Source of the DNA: Siniperca chuatsi
Taxonomy: Eukaryota; Chordata; Actinopteri; Centrarchiformes; Sinipercidae
DNA: 64,000 nt
Direction of reading: 5' to 3'
NCBI RefSeq assembly: GCF_020085105.1
Contig: NC_058055.1
Location: 19,769,822 to 19,833,821, forward strand
Positions 10,184-22,500 of this stretch are shown piece by piece. The position numbers and the translations under genes were made by a program. Below the pieces are notes generated by a model. It was given only the letters and a program-made list of their open reading frames with translations, made no database searches and was not told the DNA's origin. The number at the start of each line of letters is the position of its first letter. The stretch's first letter is position 1.

Positions 10184-11220
10184 TAGTGATGGGAATTACG
10201 GCTCTTTGAATGGAACCAGATCTTATGGCTCCTTTCCTTTCCGAGAGCCGGTTCTTTCGGCTCCCAAACGGCTCTTCATTTAGTATCACTTCTGCTGGTC
10301 ACTGCCGAAGTTACATTTATATTTGTTGCAAGAAATAAATAGGCAGAATTCTTCATCTGCAATACATTGAAATATTCTGCCATATTGATGGTTAAAAAGT
10401 GGGCTTTGTTAAGAATAACTATCTTTGTTGTAGCCTATAACAAAAATAACACCCTACTAATGAAAGGAGACTGGAGAGACAAAGGAGGAATGGCGAAGCC
10501 ACGGAGGACCGGCGACGACACAGGGAACTGGAGAAACACTGGAACGATCAGGAAAAACACTGTAGTTACCAGGTATATGGAATCCTATACACAAACGAGG
10601 TCGGACCCTGAGGGAGGAGCATGGAGTGGCTTTATACTGAGTGTGATTGGGACTGATTGAAGGCAGGAGTGTAATTTGGAGCAGGTGTGAGTGATTACAG
10701 GCTGGTGAGGACATGACAGGCTGTGACATAGTGGCCAAGGGATCTAATGTATTTACATGTTATGCTTTAATGTAGGGGGAAGCACTATGAAGAAACGTCA
10801 TCTGTTTCCGTGGAAAGTCTACAGTCATTTCACTTTCAATTCAAATCTGACAGGAAGCTTTACAGTTTAATAATACGGAATCTCTGTGCATCATTTTTCT
10901 AGTTAAAAATTAGTCATAATCCTTGTATTTTTGTAAACACACTACAGTTGCTATTTCCACTCTGAAGTAAAGGAGCTGTTGGTAAACTGAGTCCTGCTGG
11001 CACACAGCAGCTGTGAACGGGAGTTACTGCTGCGACGTTGCACATTTCGCCTCAAGGGTAAACTAAAATAAAAGTGAAACTACAGACTGTACTGGCACAG
11101 CCCAAACGTTGGTTTCTTTGTTCAATTTATCCAACGTTTTACCACATTTGTAGATGGATTTTTGTCAGAGCATAACCTCCATATGGAATGATGCGATCGA
11201 TGCGTAATTCAAGGTGAGTT
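10184..11220 (+). mobile_element. hAT-like DNA transposon remnant
   Basis: Begins tagtgatgggaattacggct and carries the repeated agagccg/ggctct pattern (10184-10285) typical of hAT-type termini with regulatory subterminal repeats. The stretch 10960-11220 (gttactgctgcgacgttgca, then ...caaggtgag) resembles the 5' untranslated part of such an element. No transposase frame is seen, and an unrelated LTR-like fragment interrupts it at about 10455-10738. Confidence 0.45.
10455..10738 (-). mobile_element. LTR-retrotransposon-like fragment
   Basis: On the minus strand it reads as a promoter-like segment with agtataaagccactcc (a TATA-type core, near 10630-10645) after a run rich in cacctgctcc and caatcacactcag. 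This is the style of fish Gypsy-type LTRs. No second LTR or coding region lies beside it, so at most it is a solo fragment. Family assignment is uncertain. Confidence 0.4.
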
Positions 11221-12242
11221 TTCTCTTCAATATATCTGCTCTTCAATAGGCTATATTGCTGACACATCCTGTAGCCATAGATGGTTATGATGTTTCATAA
11301 AGAAATAGCCTCGTCAAAATGTGATTTGAAAGGCAATACAACAGTTCATTGATCTGCAATCATGTTTTAAGGTAGTTTTTCTGTACATTTCTTGATATTT
11401 TGAAATAAAAAATCTAGCAAAATGACGAAGTAACAATGACAGTGCGGAAACGAAAATATAATTAGCAGCTGGAGCTACCGTTTATCAGTTAATCATCCCA
11501 TTCTCTTCTATTTCACTTACTCTTAAATCCTTCTTTCTTTATTTCAATATAATGTATATTTGACACGATTAAGGCTAGTGTACACATTTTTTGATCACAT
11601 GTAGGCCTGTTGATTTTTATAAAATAGGATATAGTTGCATATTTTATACACATTTTTGAGTGATTAAGATCTGAGGGTAACATGTATTTTCATTGTGGAA
11701 TTATAATATAAATACTCAGAGACAGGAAAAAAGTTGCTGGTATATAGGAACAAACTGAACGGATTGTGTGCTCTTATGAAAAATCATAACGGTTGTGGAT
11801 GGTAGGTTATAGCAATCCCAAACTGTTGACTCGTTTTTAAATGGCTGCTCCCAGGCCAGTCCTCATTTGGTAATGCATGTCTGCACAGTTGTTCAAAGTT
11901 TATATAAACGCTGTATCACGAAGAGCCGCTAGATGTTGCCAAGTGCATCCATTGCGTGGGCAACGTGATCTTCTTAAAGAAGTGTCTCAGTGTACTCAGT
12001 GATTATTCACATTTATTTCCAAAAAATATATTTAAGCTACTGTATATTTTTTATGGATTAATGTGCCCTATCAGAGGTGTAAGGTGGAACATACTTGAGA
12101 GCAAATTTAAGGCTATTGATTACTTTTTTAGTTATCTTTTTGGAGTGACTTTCTACTTTTCCTGTATATTGTAGTTTTTTTTCTCAGCTGCATTCATTTG
12201 ACTGCTGTAATTTGCACTTTACACGCAAAGATTGTATCTAAA
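11221..12242. other. AT-rich intergenic DNA, no gene seen
   Basis: No exon-like ORF. The stretch 11885-11950 (cgctgtatcacgaagagccg ... ctagatgttgcc) resembles 13436-13470 (cactgtatcatgaataacca ... ctagatggcac), so both probably belong to one dispersed repeat. Confidence 0.4.
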
Positions 12243-12512
12243 CAGTGGTGAGGTACTTTTAACTATTTTATAAACTGTTGTGTAGTTTAATCTATAACAG
12301 CCACTCATATTTTATAAACTAATCATGTTTTGTTTGTAAAACCTTGATCTGTAAAGTAACTGTAAAAATGTTCAGATAAATGTAGTGCAGTAAAAAGTAC
12401 AGTATTTGTCTCTACAAGTAGCATGAAGTGGAAATACTCAAGTAAAGTGCAAGTACCTCAAATTTGTACTTGAGTACAGTAATTGAGTAAATTTACTTAC
12501 ATTCCACCACTG
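12243..12512. mobile_element. hAT-like non-autonomous element, second copy
   Basis: Starts cagtggtgaggtacttttaa and ends acttacattccaccactg, an imperfect inverted pair of the same family as 12575-13139. The interior contains the aagtacctcaaatttgtact motifs typical of these elements. The flanking octamers do not match well, so the borders or the copy are degraded. Confidence 0.6.
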
Positions 12513-12574
12513 GTAATAAAGTAGTCAAACTTAGAGCCATTGAGCTATAACTTAAAAATACTACATGTTAACAC

Positions 12575-13139
12575 CAGTGGTGGAAAGTAAGTGCGTTTAC
12601 TCAAGTACTGTAGTTAAGCACAATTTTGAGATATTTGTAATTTACTTGAGTATTACTGCATTCTGCTAATTTATACTTCTAATCCACTACATTTCAGAAG
12701 CAAATATAGTACTTTTTACTCGCTACATTTATTTGATAAATTTACTTTGCAGATATAATAATACAAAATATAATCAACAAATAAATTGTTGATGTATTAT
12801 TATAGATAAGATAAGACATCATTGATCCCTGAGGAGAAATTCACAAGCTACCCAGCAGTATATAAAGTAATTAAAATTAGCCCCAACTTTACTGCAGCAT
12901 TAAAGTGATGCTTACACATTAATGCATCAATAATTATAATCCAAGAACAGAATTTTCATTATTCTGAAATGGGCCATTCTGCATAATGAATACCTTCACT
13001 TTTGGTACTTTAAGGATATTTTGATGCAAATACATGTGTACATTAAGTAAAATTTGAATGTATGACTTAACTTGTAACAAAGTATTTCTACACTGTAGTA
13101 TTGCTACTTTTACTAAAAGTGAGAGTGCTTCCACCACCG
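12575..13139. mobile_element. hAT-like non-autonomous transposon with target-site duplication
   Basis: The left terminus cagtggtggaaagtaagtgc pairs with the right terminus, which reads cggtggtggaagcactctc on the other strand. The flanking octamers are GTTAACAC (12567-12574) and TTTAACAC (13140-13147), a 7/8 match and the 8-bp duplication length expected of hAT elements. The interior is non-coding. Copies or fragments of the family are also at 12243-12512, 18237-18380, 21720-21870, 30560-30690 and 47313-47480. Confidence 0.8.
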
Positions 13140-13147
13140 TTTAACAC

Positions 13148-16100
13148 TTAACATTTCACTCTCTGGAAGTGACCAAGCTTCAAAATCAGTACTTTTGATT
13201 CTTAAGCACACTCATACTGGTTTACATTTACTTAGGTCAGATTTTAAATTTTCTTTAATCGATTTTATTATTTATTAATTTTTACTGTGGCGTTGTTTCT
13301 TTTATTTGAGTAAAGGATTTAAGAGCTTTCTGTACACCTATCTCTTGTGCAGGCTAAACTGAGGTTGACGTCAACGTCAAAACATTCGATTTTATAAATG
13401 AACACTAGATGTCACCATTGGTCAAGACTGAGATAAACACTGTATCATGAATAACCACTAGATGGCACTGACTCCTTTAATATAACCAACACGAACTCTT
13501 CGTGTTTGTGCTCATGCTCTGTTAGAGGCATGTGAAAAAGGAAGTATTGTCATGTCCGTGTTAATGATTCACCGGGTGCTTGCCTTGTTTGTTATTTACT
13601 CACTTTGAAACTTAACTGCTAATCACACATATTTTTGGAATGTGAATGTGTGCAAGTGTATGTGGAGAAGAGTAGAACACGACAGCTTAACATATTATCA
13701 TCTCAAGTCACTAACTTTTCATCACAATCACCCTGCAGAGAGTCCTGTTGTAAAAAAACAGGAAATGAATCTTCTAAACCGGGGCAGTGAAACTTGATCT
13801 ACTTTGAACCCAGCCTAACCAGGACATAACAGCATTACAGGAACCTTTGAGCTGTACAAGCATGTATCACAATGGTAAAAGATCACAAATTTTAGTTTAA
13901 CTTCCTCGTACCATCACTTGGCAAAGCCTTTGCACATAAAGGCCTCCAAAAGACATCATCATGGTGACATATGAATGCATGAGCCCCAGGCATGCTTTTG
14001 TCTCGTTAACATGGAATCTGTTTTGCTGTCAACTGCCTCTACTATCAGTTATCATCAGTTACTGGACGAGATCTAACAACGAGGAAAGTAGATAGCAGGC
14101 TGCCACAGACAGCTGGGGATAAGCAGAGAAGACAAACAATGTTTTGAAAGTCACCGCAATTTCTACTGAGTTCATTGTTGAGTTTCAAGTTATCAAAAGC
14201 AAGTTGGAAATGATCCTTCCTTTGCAGCTTGAGCTTTGGTGAGACTAAAGAGTATGTGACATTAAAGAGGACTGAATAATTCATTTTATTAGTGTACAAC
14301 AGGACAGTTTAATCATTACTTAACTTTGAACGGGCACCACACTTTCTTAACACAAGAGACTAAAAACTGATCCTTGTGATTTTTTGACTTTTTGAACCCT
14401 ACAAGGTTGAAGTTGTGGTTCATGTCTATCTGCACTGCTGAGGTATCAAACTTATTCATGTGGTGTGACACCTTAACTCAGAGTCACCCCATGGATGACT
14501 ATGGCCCAGGCCATGAGTTTACATCCCAGTAGGGTCACAAATTCAAGGGTTCAATCTCTGATTCCTTCTTGTTCAATAAAACAAGAAAACAAAAAAAGTT
14601 GTAGTAACAAACAAGTAACAAACCCCTGACAGTCTGAGGGCACAGTAGCTCAGAATGGGTGGCATTCCACTTTAAGTACCAAGACAAACCCGTCTATTTT
14701 TTTGCATGAGAGGCTTAACCACGATAAAGCATATTATCTGATCATTCTTAACAATGTTTACTGGTATTTTCAAGTAATGTATGAGTGAAAAATGGTAAAT
14801 ACCAAGATGATAAACAAATAACTTTGAATTACAGAATATTTATTATGTAACTGACAACTTATCTAACACATCCAACCTGTGGTGATGTAGTGAACCACAC
14901 CCATCTGGCATTCTGAGGAGTCTAAAACAAACAGTATTTGTATGTAATATATAAGTATGATTTGATCCAAATCTGGAGGGGAAAGAAGAAACTGTCATCT
15001 GTAAGCACCTTTCCTTTTCATTCACAAAACAAGCAACTCATCAAATAGAAACTATTTCAGTTCTCTGAAGAAGAAAAAGTAACCCTCATAAGAAAAACAC
15101 AATGACACTTTCAGATGATTCTTTGTAAATGCCATGGTTCCAGTAGCTTCTTACAAAGCTGCTACTGTAAAGGGAAGTGTCATAACACTCAAGTGCAGCT
15201 CAGCCAAGATGACATTTATACAGGGAGGGGTTGTGGAAGTTAAAAACCCAGAATTAGATTTCCCAACTCTAGGCAGGTTTCTTTGAAATTCCCCAGCATT
15301 GCCCGTGAGCAGCACCATCTTCTGGTCAGATGACAGAACTGCATAGCAGTGCCTTCTTTCAAGTCACGTGATTTATAAGAAATGGAGCCTTCAGCTTATA
15401 GCAAGTAGCCCAGAGCCTTGCAGAGAGACTATAAAACTCTTGGCTCAGTGGTTGCTTTTTTTATTGCATCATCTGTTTGTGCAGTTTTTGGAAGATTGCA
15501 GAGTTAAGAACTGGCTGTGCGTGGGATATGTAGTAGTGTGCATGAGTTGATTTCTCAGCCTTGAATTTTCATCCTGCATGCATTACTCCCTATCCCCATG
15601 GTGGGGGATATTTTTAAAGTCATATGCCTTTTTTGGGCCTCTGTTTATCAATACCTAATTTAGAGCTGTTCAGCCAGAGTTTCTCATGTCATAGCTTTGC
15701 AGCAAGGCTAGAAATAGAAAATTGTGTTTAATATGCATTATATTTTATGCATTTTCTTTTTAATTCTCCATCTTGGTGTGTAATGCTGTAAGCCAAAATA
15801 TGGCTGAAAATAAAATAAATACTGGAGAGTGTTGCATGACAACTTGCTTGTGGCAGGCAGAGTATTGCTAAAGCTGTTGAATCAGCAACTAGCAGTTTCT
15901 TTGCTAGTAAGGTGAAAGGTGGTGATTTTACCGGCCCACAGGTGGCGAGGACAAACAAAAATGCAGCCAGAAATAATTAAAGGGGGGCAGTTCCCAGTTT
16001 TTTTCCCAGAGGTAAAACTGTAAAGGTTGAGATTAGCAGCAACCATTAAACCATATAAGGCACTAAGTACCACATGAATGCATGCTTTTCTAACACAGAT

Positions 16101-17780
16101 AAATAAAAATCTATGGTATGTTTCTGAACAGGTCTTGCAGCCTCAATGTTTGGACTCACTGGTCTTTGTTTTCTTCTTGTTTATTGTTTTTGTTGTTGTT
16201 GCTATGAAATTGCATTATGTAGCGCCAGCCAACCTCACCTGTGGCCACACCCACAGCAGATGGCATGGCAGCACAAAGAAATTTCCATTGAAAGAAGATT
16301 TCAGGTAAATGGGGTATTTAGTCTTATACACTGGCTCACACACAGACACATACTGTTTTATCTCATGCAGTTATTTTAATGTCAAAAACATATTATATGT
16401 ATTATAAACTCTGAAATTCTGCACATTCAAACCATATATAGTATTTGTTTGTTTTAAATATAGCAGGGAAGCACCATGTCTCCTGAAGTGAACTCCGCTT
16501 ATGTTGACTCTGGCCTGATACCAGAATTGGATTGGATGTCATAAGGTTATGCATACTGGCTCAAACACATTACACACTTTACAGTAGTACAGAAGTTGAG
16601 GCATTCACCAGGACGTTTTAGTGAGATTATAAGTGTTTCCTTCCGCATAAGACAAAAAGCATGTCAACTCTGTTAAATAATACACACCACATTGTTGGTG
16701 TGTGTTATATAAATGGCAGTAGCTCATTCCTTGAATGCTTTTTACAGTGCTGCCGGCCGTGCCAGGGATCTGCTTACTCAGATAACTCTCTGACATATAT
16801 ATTGCCTATAATTTTGGGGGTCAGTTGAAGGATTGTAATATCTTCTAGGAGTACAAGAGGGTCAGGAATTCCTATTGATCAACCAAGACAGTTTACACCT
16901 TAGCTTCAACATCCACCCATCATTTCCACAGAACCTGTATCAATCACCTTAATTCACTTACTTCTGGCTGGATATTTACAGCAGGTCCTGCCTTGTGAAA
17001 CTCTTCAGGGTCATAGATATTAACATTAAACCTCTTGGCATCTGCAGGGAATTTAAAGATGAAACTCTTAAGTGGGTGAGGAAGTAAGCGAGCCAAGGCA
17101 ATCATAAAACAGATTTATTTTATTTATTTTTTCAACTGTGATTTGTAACAGTTTTGGAAGGCATTGACAAATTATGTCATTCTGCTGATTTTAAAAAAAG
17201 TGCTACTAACAACCAATGAACATACTAGTTCAGGCTCAGCAAGACTGATGATTTATTACAAACATTTCACCAGACCTCCATTATTTAAGTCAGAAGTGTG
17301 ACTACACAAGATAAAGATTTCAGTAACACACTTCAGGAAGGAAGAAATGTACAGTTCTACATATGTACACTGACACTTCACTCAAGGATCATGAAACGCA
17401 TTTTGATATTCAAATGAAGCAGGAAAACACCAAAATGGCAGTTATGTATTTTTAGCTGAAAGGAGTCCTGTAGGAAAGAAAAGTCATTCATGAAAGATGA
17501 TTTGGTTGAGTCATGAGATTATCCAAAGAGTGTTATTTTAGATGCGTCGTTCTGTGTAAAGTGTATAATTTATGATGTAACTGTCAGGTAATCATTGGAG
17601 AAGTCTACAAGTTGTTGTTCACCTATACCTATTGCCATGATGCAGATTGACATGTGGTTAGTAGCTGATCATAAGTGCAGGGAATTAAACTGCTGTTTGT
17701 TTTGCTACTTGGTATGTTATTATGGGCACCATGCCATCCTGCCAGTGTCTGGCATCCACCCCCTGCGTGTGTGTCTAGGC
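13148..17780. other. intergenic DNA, no gene seen
   Basis: AT-rich with only short, composition-driven ORFs. At 14470-14560 a stretch with gtagggtcacaaattcaagg and gttcaatctctgattcc is faintly like the box B of a tRNA-derived SINE, but box A is not clear. Nothing else recognised. Confidence 0.4.
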
Positions 17781-17794
17781 GTGTTTGTGTGTAA

Positions 17795-18110
17795 GACAGA
17801 GAGAGAGAGAGAGTAAAAGACAGTGTTCTGGTCTTTCCAGTAAATCAGCCGACTCTCGCAAACTGTCTTCTTCTTTCTTTCTTCCTTTTCTCTCATATGT
17901 TCCCACAGACCTACCCATGCAAGCCCCCCCCCCACACACACACACACACACAAGCCAAGGAAAGTCATCAAACCAAAATGCAACCTTTTTTCATAAGGCA
18001 GCCAGAAACATGGCTTTGGTCTTTCCAGAAAGTCAGCTGACTCTCTCTCTCTCTCTCGCCCACACCTACAGTACACCCCCTCTCTCACTCACCCACACAC
18101 AGGGATGCAC
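17795..18110. repeat. simple-repeat cluster with a duplicated segment
   Basis: (GA)n at 17797-17814, (CA)n at 17933-17952 and (CT)n at 18038-18056. Two copies of a ~33-bp segment with core ggtctttccag.aa.tcagc lie at about 17826-17860 and 18016-18046, and a third weaker copy at 19492-19512. The duplication is visible directly; no function is implied. Confidence 0.6.
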
Positions 18111-18236
18111 TCACACATCAATGGATTTTTGGCAAACAGGCAAGTCCTGTTTACAGAAGTGTCACAGTCAAACAGGATTTGATTACATTCAAACATTAGA
18201 GCTCTGTCCAGTTGTGTGTGAGAGTGTTTCCAACAG

Positions 18237-18380
18237 TGGTGGTATAGTACTCAGTATTCAGATCCTTTACTGAAGTAAAAATAATACCACACTGCAAAAA
18301 TACTAATTAAAGTCCTGCATTGAAAATGTTACTTAAGTAAAAATATTTTAGGATTATTAGCAAAATTGCTTAAAGTACTG
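18237..18380. mobile_element. hAT-like element fragment
   Basis: Left end cagtggtggtatagtactca then cagatcctttactgaagtaa, matching 47313-47350 almost word for word. No right terminus was found. Confidence 0.55.
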
Positions 18381-18669
18381 CAAAAAAATGGCACCTGTGA
18401 GTATTAAATATTATTATATTGGATTTTTATTACTGATGCATTAATGTGTACGTAGCATTTTCCTGTTTTAGTTAGTCGAGGTGGAGCTAATTTTAATGAT
18501 TTTGAATATTTTTAGGTCTATAATCTGTAACAATTATGAGATCATGTGTTTCGTGTGTAAAATCTTAATCTATAACATTATAAAAAGAAGATATATTCAA
18601 TACATGGAAACATTTCAAAGCCTCTGACAAAGCAATGGCAGCAAAACTCTTTGAAACAACAACGAGTTC

Positions 18670-19475
18670 TTGTTAGAGAAAATAATAACTATTTGTATAG
18701 CACTTTTCTCAATATAGTTATAAAGTGCTTTAACAAAGGACATGAGAGACACTCCTAACATTATACAGTAAAATGTAAAACCAGATAAATGAGATAAAAT
18801 AATAAGTAAATAGTATAAAAACATACACATCAGTTAAAAGCCAGTTTTAAGGTGTGTTTTTAGCTGACATTTAAAAGAAAATAGATTAGTAGTGGTGCAG
18901 ATTGTGAACGGCAATTCAATCCACATTTAAGGTGGTCGCCCAACTGCGAGAAGAGCTTTTTCTGCAGACCTTAGTGCCTGCCCTTGTATGTATCAATTTA
19001 ATTGGTCTTGTAGGTTCTGGAAGCAATGGGAAGCTAATGAAGGGATGCTAAAAATGTGGTAATGTGTTCTCTTCTCGTGGTTCCATTTTTGGACCAATTT
19101 CAGACAATTTATTGCTTTTTACAGAGTGCTGAATATAGAGAGTTACAATAATCCAGATGGGAAGAAATAAAGTCGTGAATAACTTTCAGCAGTAGACAAA
19201 TGGTTTGATTAGAGATGCTTCTCAAGTGATAAAAACAGGACTGAAAAACCCCTCATACTTTGTTGTCAAAGTTCTGATTTGAATAAAAAATTACTCCCAA
19301 ATTTCTGTTAGATGGCTTGGTGTTGATTGACATGAAGCCACATTTTCCTTTTTTTATCATTTTCATTGCTGAAAGAAGAGTTTTAAGGTTCATATTTATT
19401 TGACCCCTTTGGATTCTTCCAGAGTGCTTGTGTCCACATGCTCTCTGGCACCTCTTTTCAGTTTGTAACAACTGA
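18670..19475 (-). mobile_element. L2-clade-like LINE remnant
   Basis: On the minus strand, pieces of the reverse transcriptase C-terminus can be read in several frames. They are NLGVIFYSNQNFDNKV (about 19255-19310), FISSHLDYCNSLYSAL (about 19120-19175), REHITTFLASLH (near 19045-19080) and GLQKKLFSQLGDHLK (near 18920-18970). These are in the order of L2-type LINEs. The segment to 18670 (tatttgtatagcacttttct on +) fits the 3' end of the same element. Multiple stops and shifts make it a fossil; the 5' part is missing. Confidence 0.7.
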
Positions 19476-19529
19476 AGACACCTCTGTCATTTCCCGTAAA
19501 TCAGCAGACTAATAACAACTATTTGTTTC

Positions 19530-19536
19530 ACTCTCG

Positions 19537-19577
<41 letters not shown>

Positions 19578-19580
19578 CCA
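19530..19580. repeat. (CT)n(CA)n compound microsatellite
   Basis: CT repeats run directly into CA repeats. Confidence 0.9.
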
Positions 19581-22500
19581 CCCTTAGTTTCTGTCTCCCT
19601 CCCACACTATCACTGTCAGACACACACCCACAAATACTCACCCAAACACAAGCATATCCACAAACATGCATAAATTTAATCAGTCTCAAATCAAAGTGAT
19701 CTTTCTTCTTCTCATCTTAGCTTTCAAGCCCTCACATGCAACCAAATACCAAAGTGTGATTCAACAGTCTCAATTATTAATTTATAGATGGATGATTAAT
19801 TTATTATTCTAGTTGGTATCAGTGTACAGTGTGTTGAATCATGGTTACACCTTGAGATATATTGATCTGGTAAATAATTTAGTTATTATGTGTGACTTGA
19901 TTAATCAATGTTAAAACTTGACCCTTAGATATGCTCCAGTGCAATCACAAATATCTGAATATAGCAAACCCTTTTTTTAGTTACGGATGTCAAAATCATA
20001 GCATGGATTACTGAGATAACGCCTCCAATTGGCTTCATTCTGCTTCCTGCAATTGTTTTCAGCTATCACTTCTGTGAGACTTTTCTCCTATACTGCTCCA
20101 GCATGAACATAGTGCCGAGGTACAGTTAGTACCTTATTGTTAGCTGCGATGGATAAGCACATCTGTACTAAATGTTGTTAATTCAGTCTCGCATGATAAA
20201 TTAAATCATGCATCCTAAAGTCATAAAACCACAGTTTGAAAATAGGATTTGAACCACTGACCTTGAATTCTTTAATTTCTCAAGCTCATTTTGTTCTACA
20301 TCCTTCACATCTTTCACTTGGCAAGTGTCTTTCAGATGATATCACTTCTTTGGGACAACTCCAGCTGTATTCGGTGTTCATAGTTTTGAGATGTGTGTGA
20401 TTATGGTTGTATTTCAATGAGCCATTGTTGCCTTTCAGTATGAGTCACAATGAAACTTATACATAACTGCTGCAAATAATTTTTGTTTTGGTGGTTTTAA
20501 GATGCCTAGTTTGATAATTAGTTGAGTCATTAAATCAATCATACAATTACAAAATTTTCTGGATTCCACTTTACCTGTCATCTTTCCTCACCTTTCATAG
20601 AGGTCATCAAGGAATGAAAATAGGCGTTCAGCGTCCCAGTTAAGAGTTTATGCATTTTTATTTTTTATATGTAGATGTAGCAGAATGTGACAAACTGCAG
20701 TCTAATTTACAGTAATTTTGTGTTATGTAAGATTTGAACAAAAAATTTACTGTTTTGCAATAAACATGCAAAATAGACTGTAAATGTACAGAATTTTGGT
20801 GGTAGAGTTTGAGTGAGAAAGAAGTTCATGAATTTTGGTCATTGAATGCATTTTGTGTGACACAGTGGCACTCCATCCAGCCTCCATGTCAAGATATTGG
20901 ATCAAATTTTCTGAATAAAAAGTGGCTGATTTTTACATTTTAAGGTAGGGTTGCATCAACCCTTAGTATGAATGATGCACTTTGTTTCCTTTATTTCTTC
21001 ATATAAACTAAGTAATTGTTCGGGAAGAGGACATTCTCAATTTTTTTTACCTTTATTTATCCAGGGATCGCTTTAAAGCAGCAGCAGCAGCATCAAGCAG
21101 CAGGGAGAAATGCAAATTTGCATGTACACACACACACGCATACCCAAGAGCAATTTGTCCCTTAAGATACCTTCCACTTCTTCCTCTACATATTTACTCC
21201 AACTGACATGCACAAACTGTTTAATTGCAGGGTTGATACAAAAGTTGTAAAGATGTGGATCAACCTACAGGAACTAGTGAGAACATGACATTAAATTATG
21301 TGAACGGATCAGATATTTACTTGACATCATTAGTCTTAGCATTTTAATTACTCCTCAAGCGAATGTCAATCATTACTGCTTTTGTGATCCAATAACGCTG
21401 GTCACATAAACTTTTGCTACTATCCTTGCATGTATTTATGCGTATGTCTGTTGGTATGTACTGTATGTGTCCAGCAGCAGACATTAGAGCTTAACACTGA
21501 CATTAAATCACACAAGATAACATCTCTGAACGTTAAAATCCACCTCCCAAGGTTCCTTGTCTTGAGGAAACATAATAAATACAAATTAAACTAATTATTT
21601 GTTTAGGCTTAAACATAATTGCATTAACATATAAGCAGCTTTTAATTTCTCATAATTTATAATAATTAACATAATAATTTATGTGATCATCTGTTTTGTA
21701 TGTAAAATCTTAATTTGCAAAGTAAATGTAGTCACTGTAGTGGAATAAAAAGTTCACATTTGTAGTGGAGTAGAATTATAAAGTAGCATAAAATGGAAAG
21801 ACTCAAGTAAAGTACAAGTATCTCTAAATTGTACTTTAGGATATATAATTAGTTGCACTCCACCACTGTAATGCATCAGTAGCAGTCAATCTATCTAGAG
21901 AATGCAGTTTAATTTTTCTCCAATATCATACAGACACCTGGATAACCATACACGTCTAAATTCAAATTTGCCTCTTTTTATGCACTTGTAGTATATTCTG
22001 AGTCATGTTTCGCTGTTACACTAATCCTCAAAGAATATTGAAAGCAAAACATAAATTCATATATGATGGTGTAAAATATGCGCCAGTCGATGGCTTTTTG
22101 GAACATGCAGGTATTTATGCTCCATTAGTTTGCACATGAACCATTGGTTTTCACCCTGAGACACCCAAAACCCTGCACACAGTTTGGTGTATGTATAGTT
22201 TAACGAGATAAATATTGAAAACGTCCATCCATCGGACACACTTTGAATCACAGAGATTATTCGGACAGAATTTTGACAGGAAATTAATTTGAACAGAAGA
22301 GTCAGTCCTCACATGCCTTAAATATGCATTTATGCACCAATATACCAAAGCAAATTCTTTGTATGTGAAAACCTACTTGGCAATAAACCCAATTGTGAGC
22401 TGATTGTTTTGGGTGATAAAGCCTGGCTGTTATTTTGGAGCGTTGCAGGGCTCTGTGCTGGGTATATTGCACAATACCAGCAAGAATGCATCGTCTCAAA

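Noticed and set aside
19985-20125. An open stretch (ITEITPPIGFILLPAIVFSY) that faintly recalls an SLC22 exon 4 (GY..LP pattern)
   Set aside because: The similarity is limited to a few hydrophobic residues, the frame does not carry the flanking motifs of exon 4, and no other SLC22 block lies nearby.
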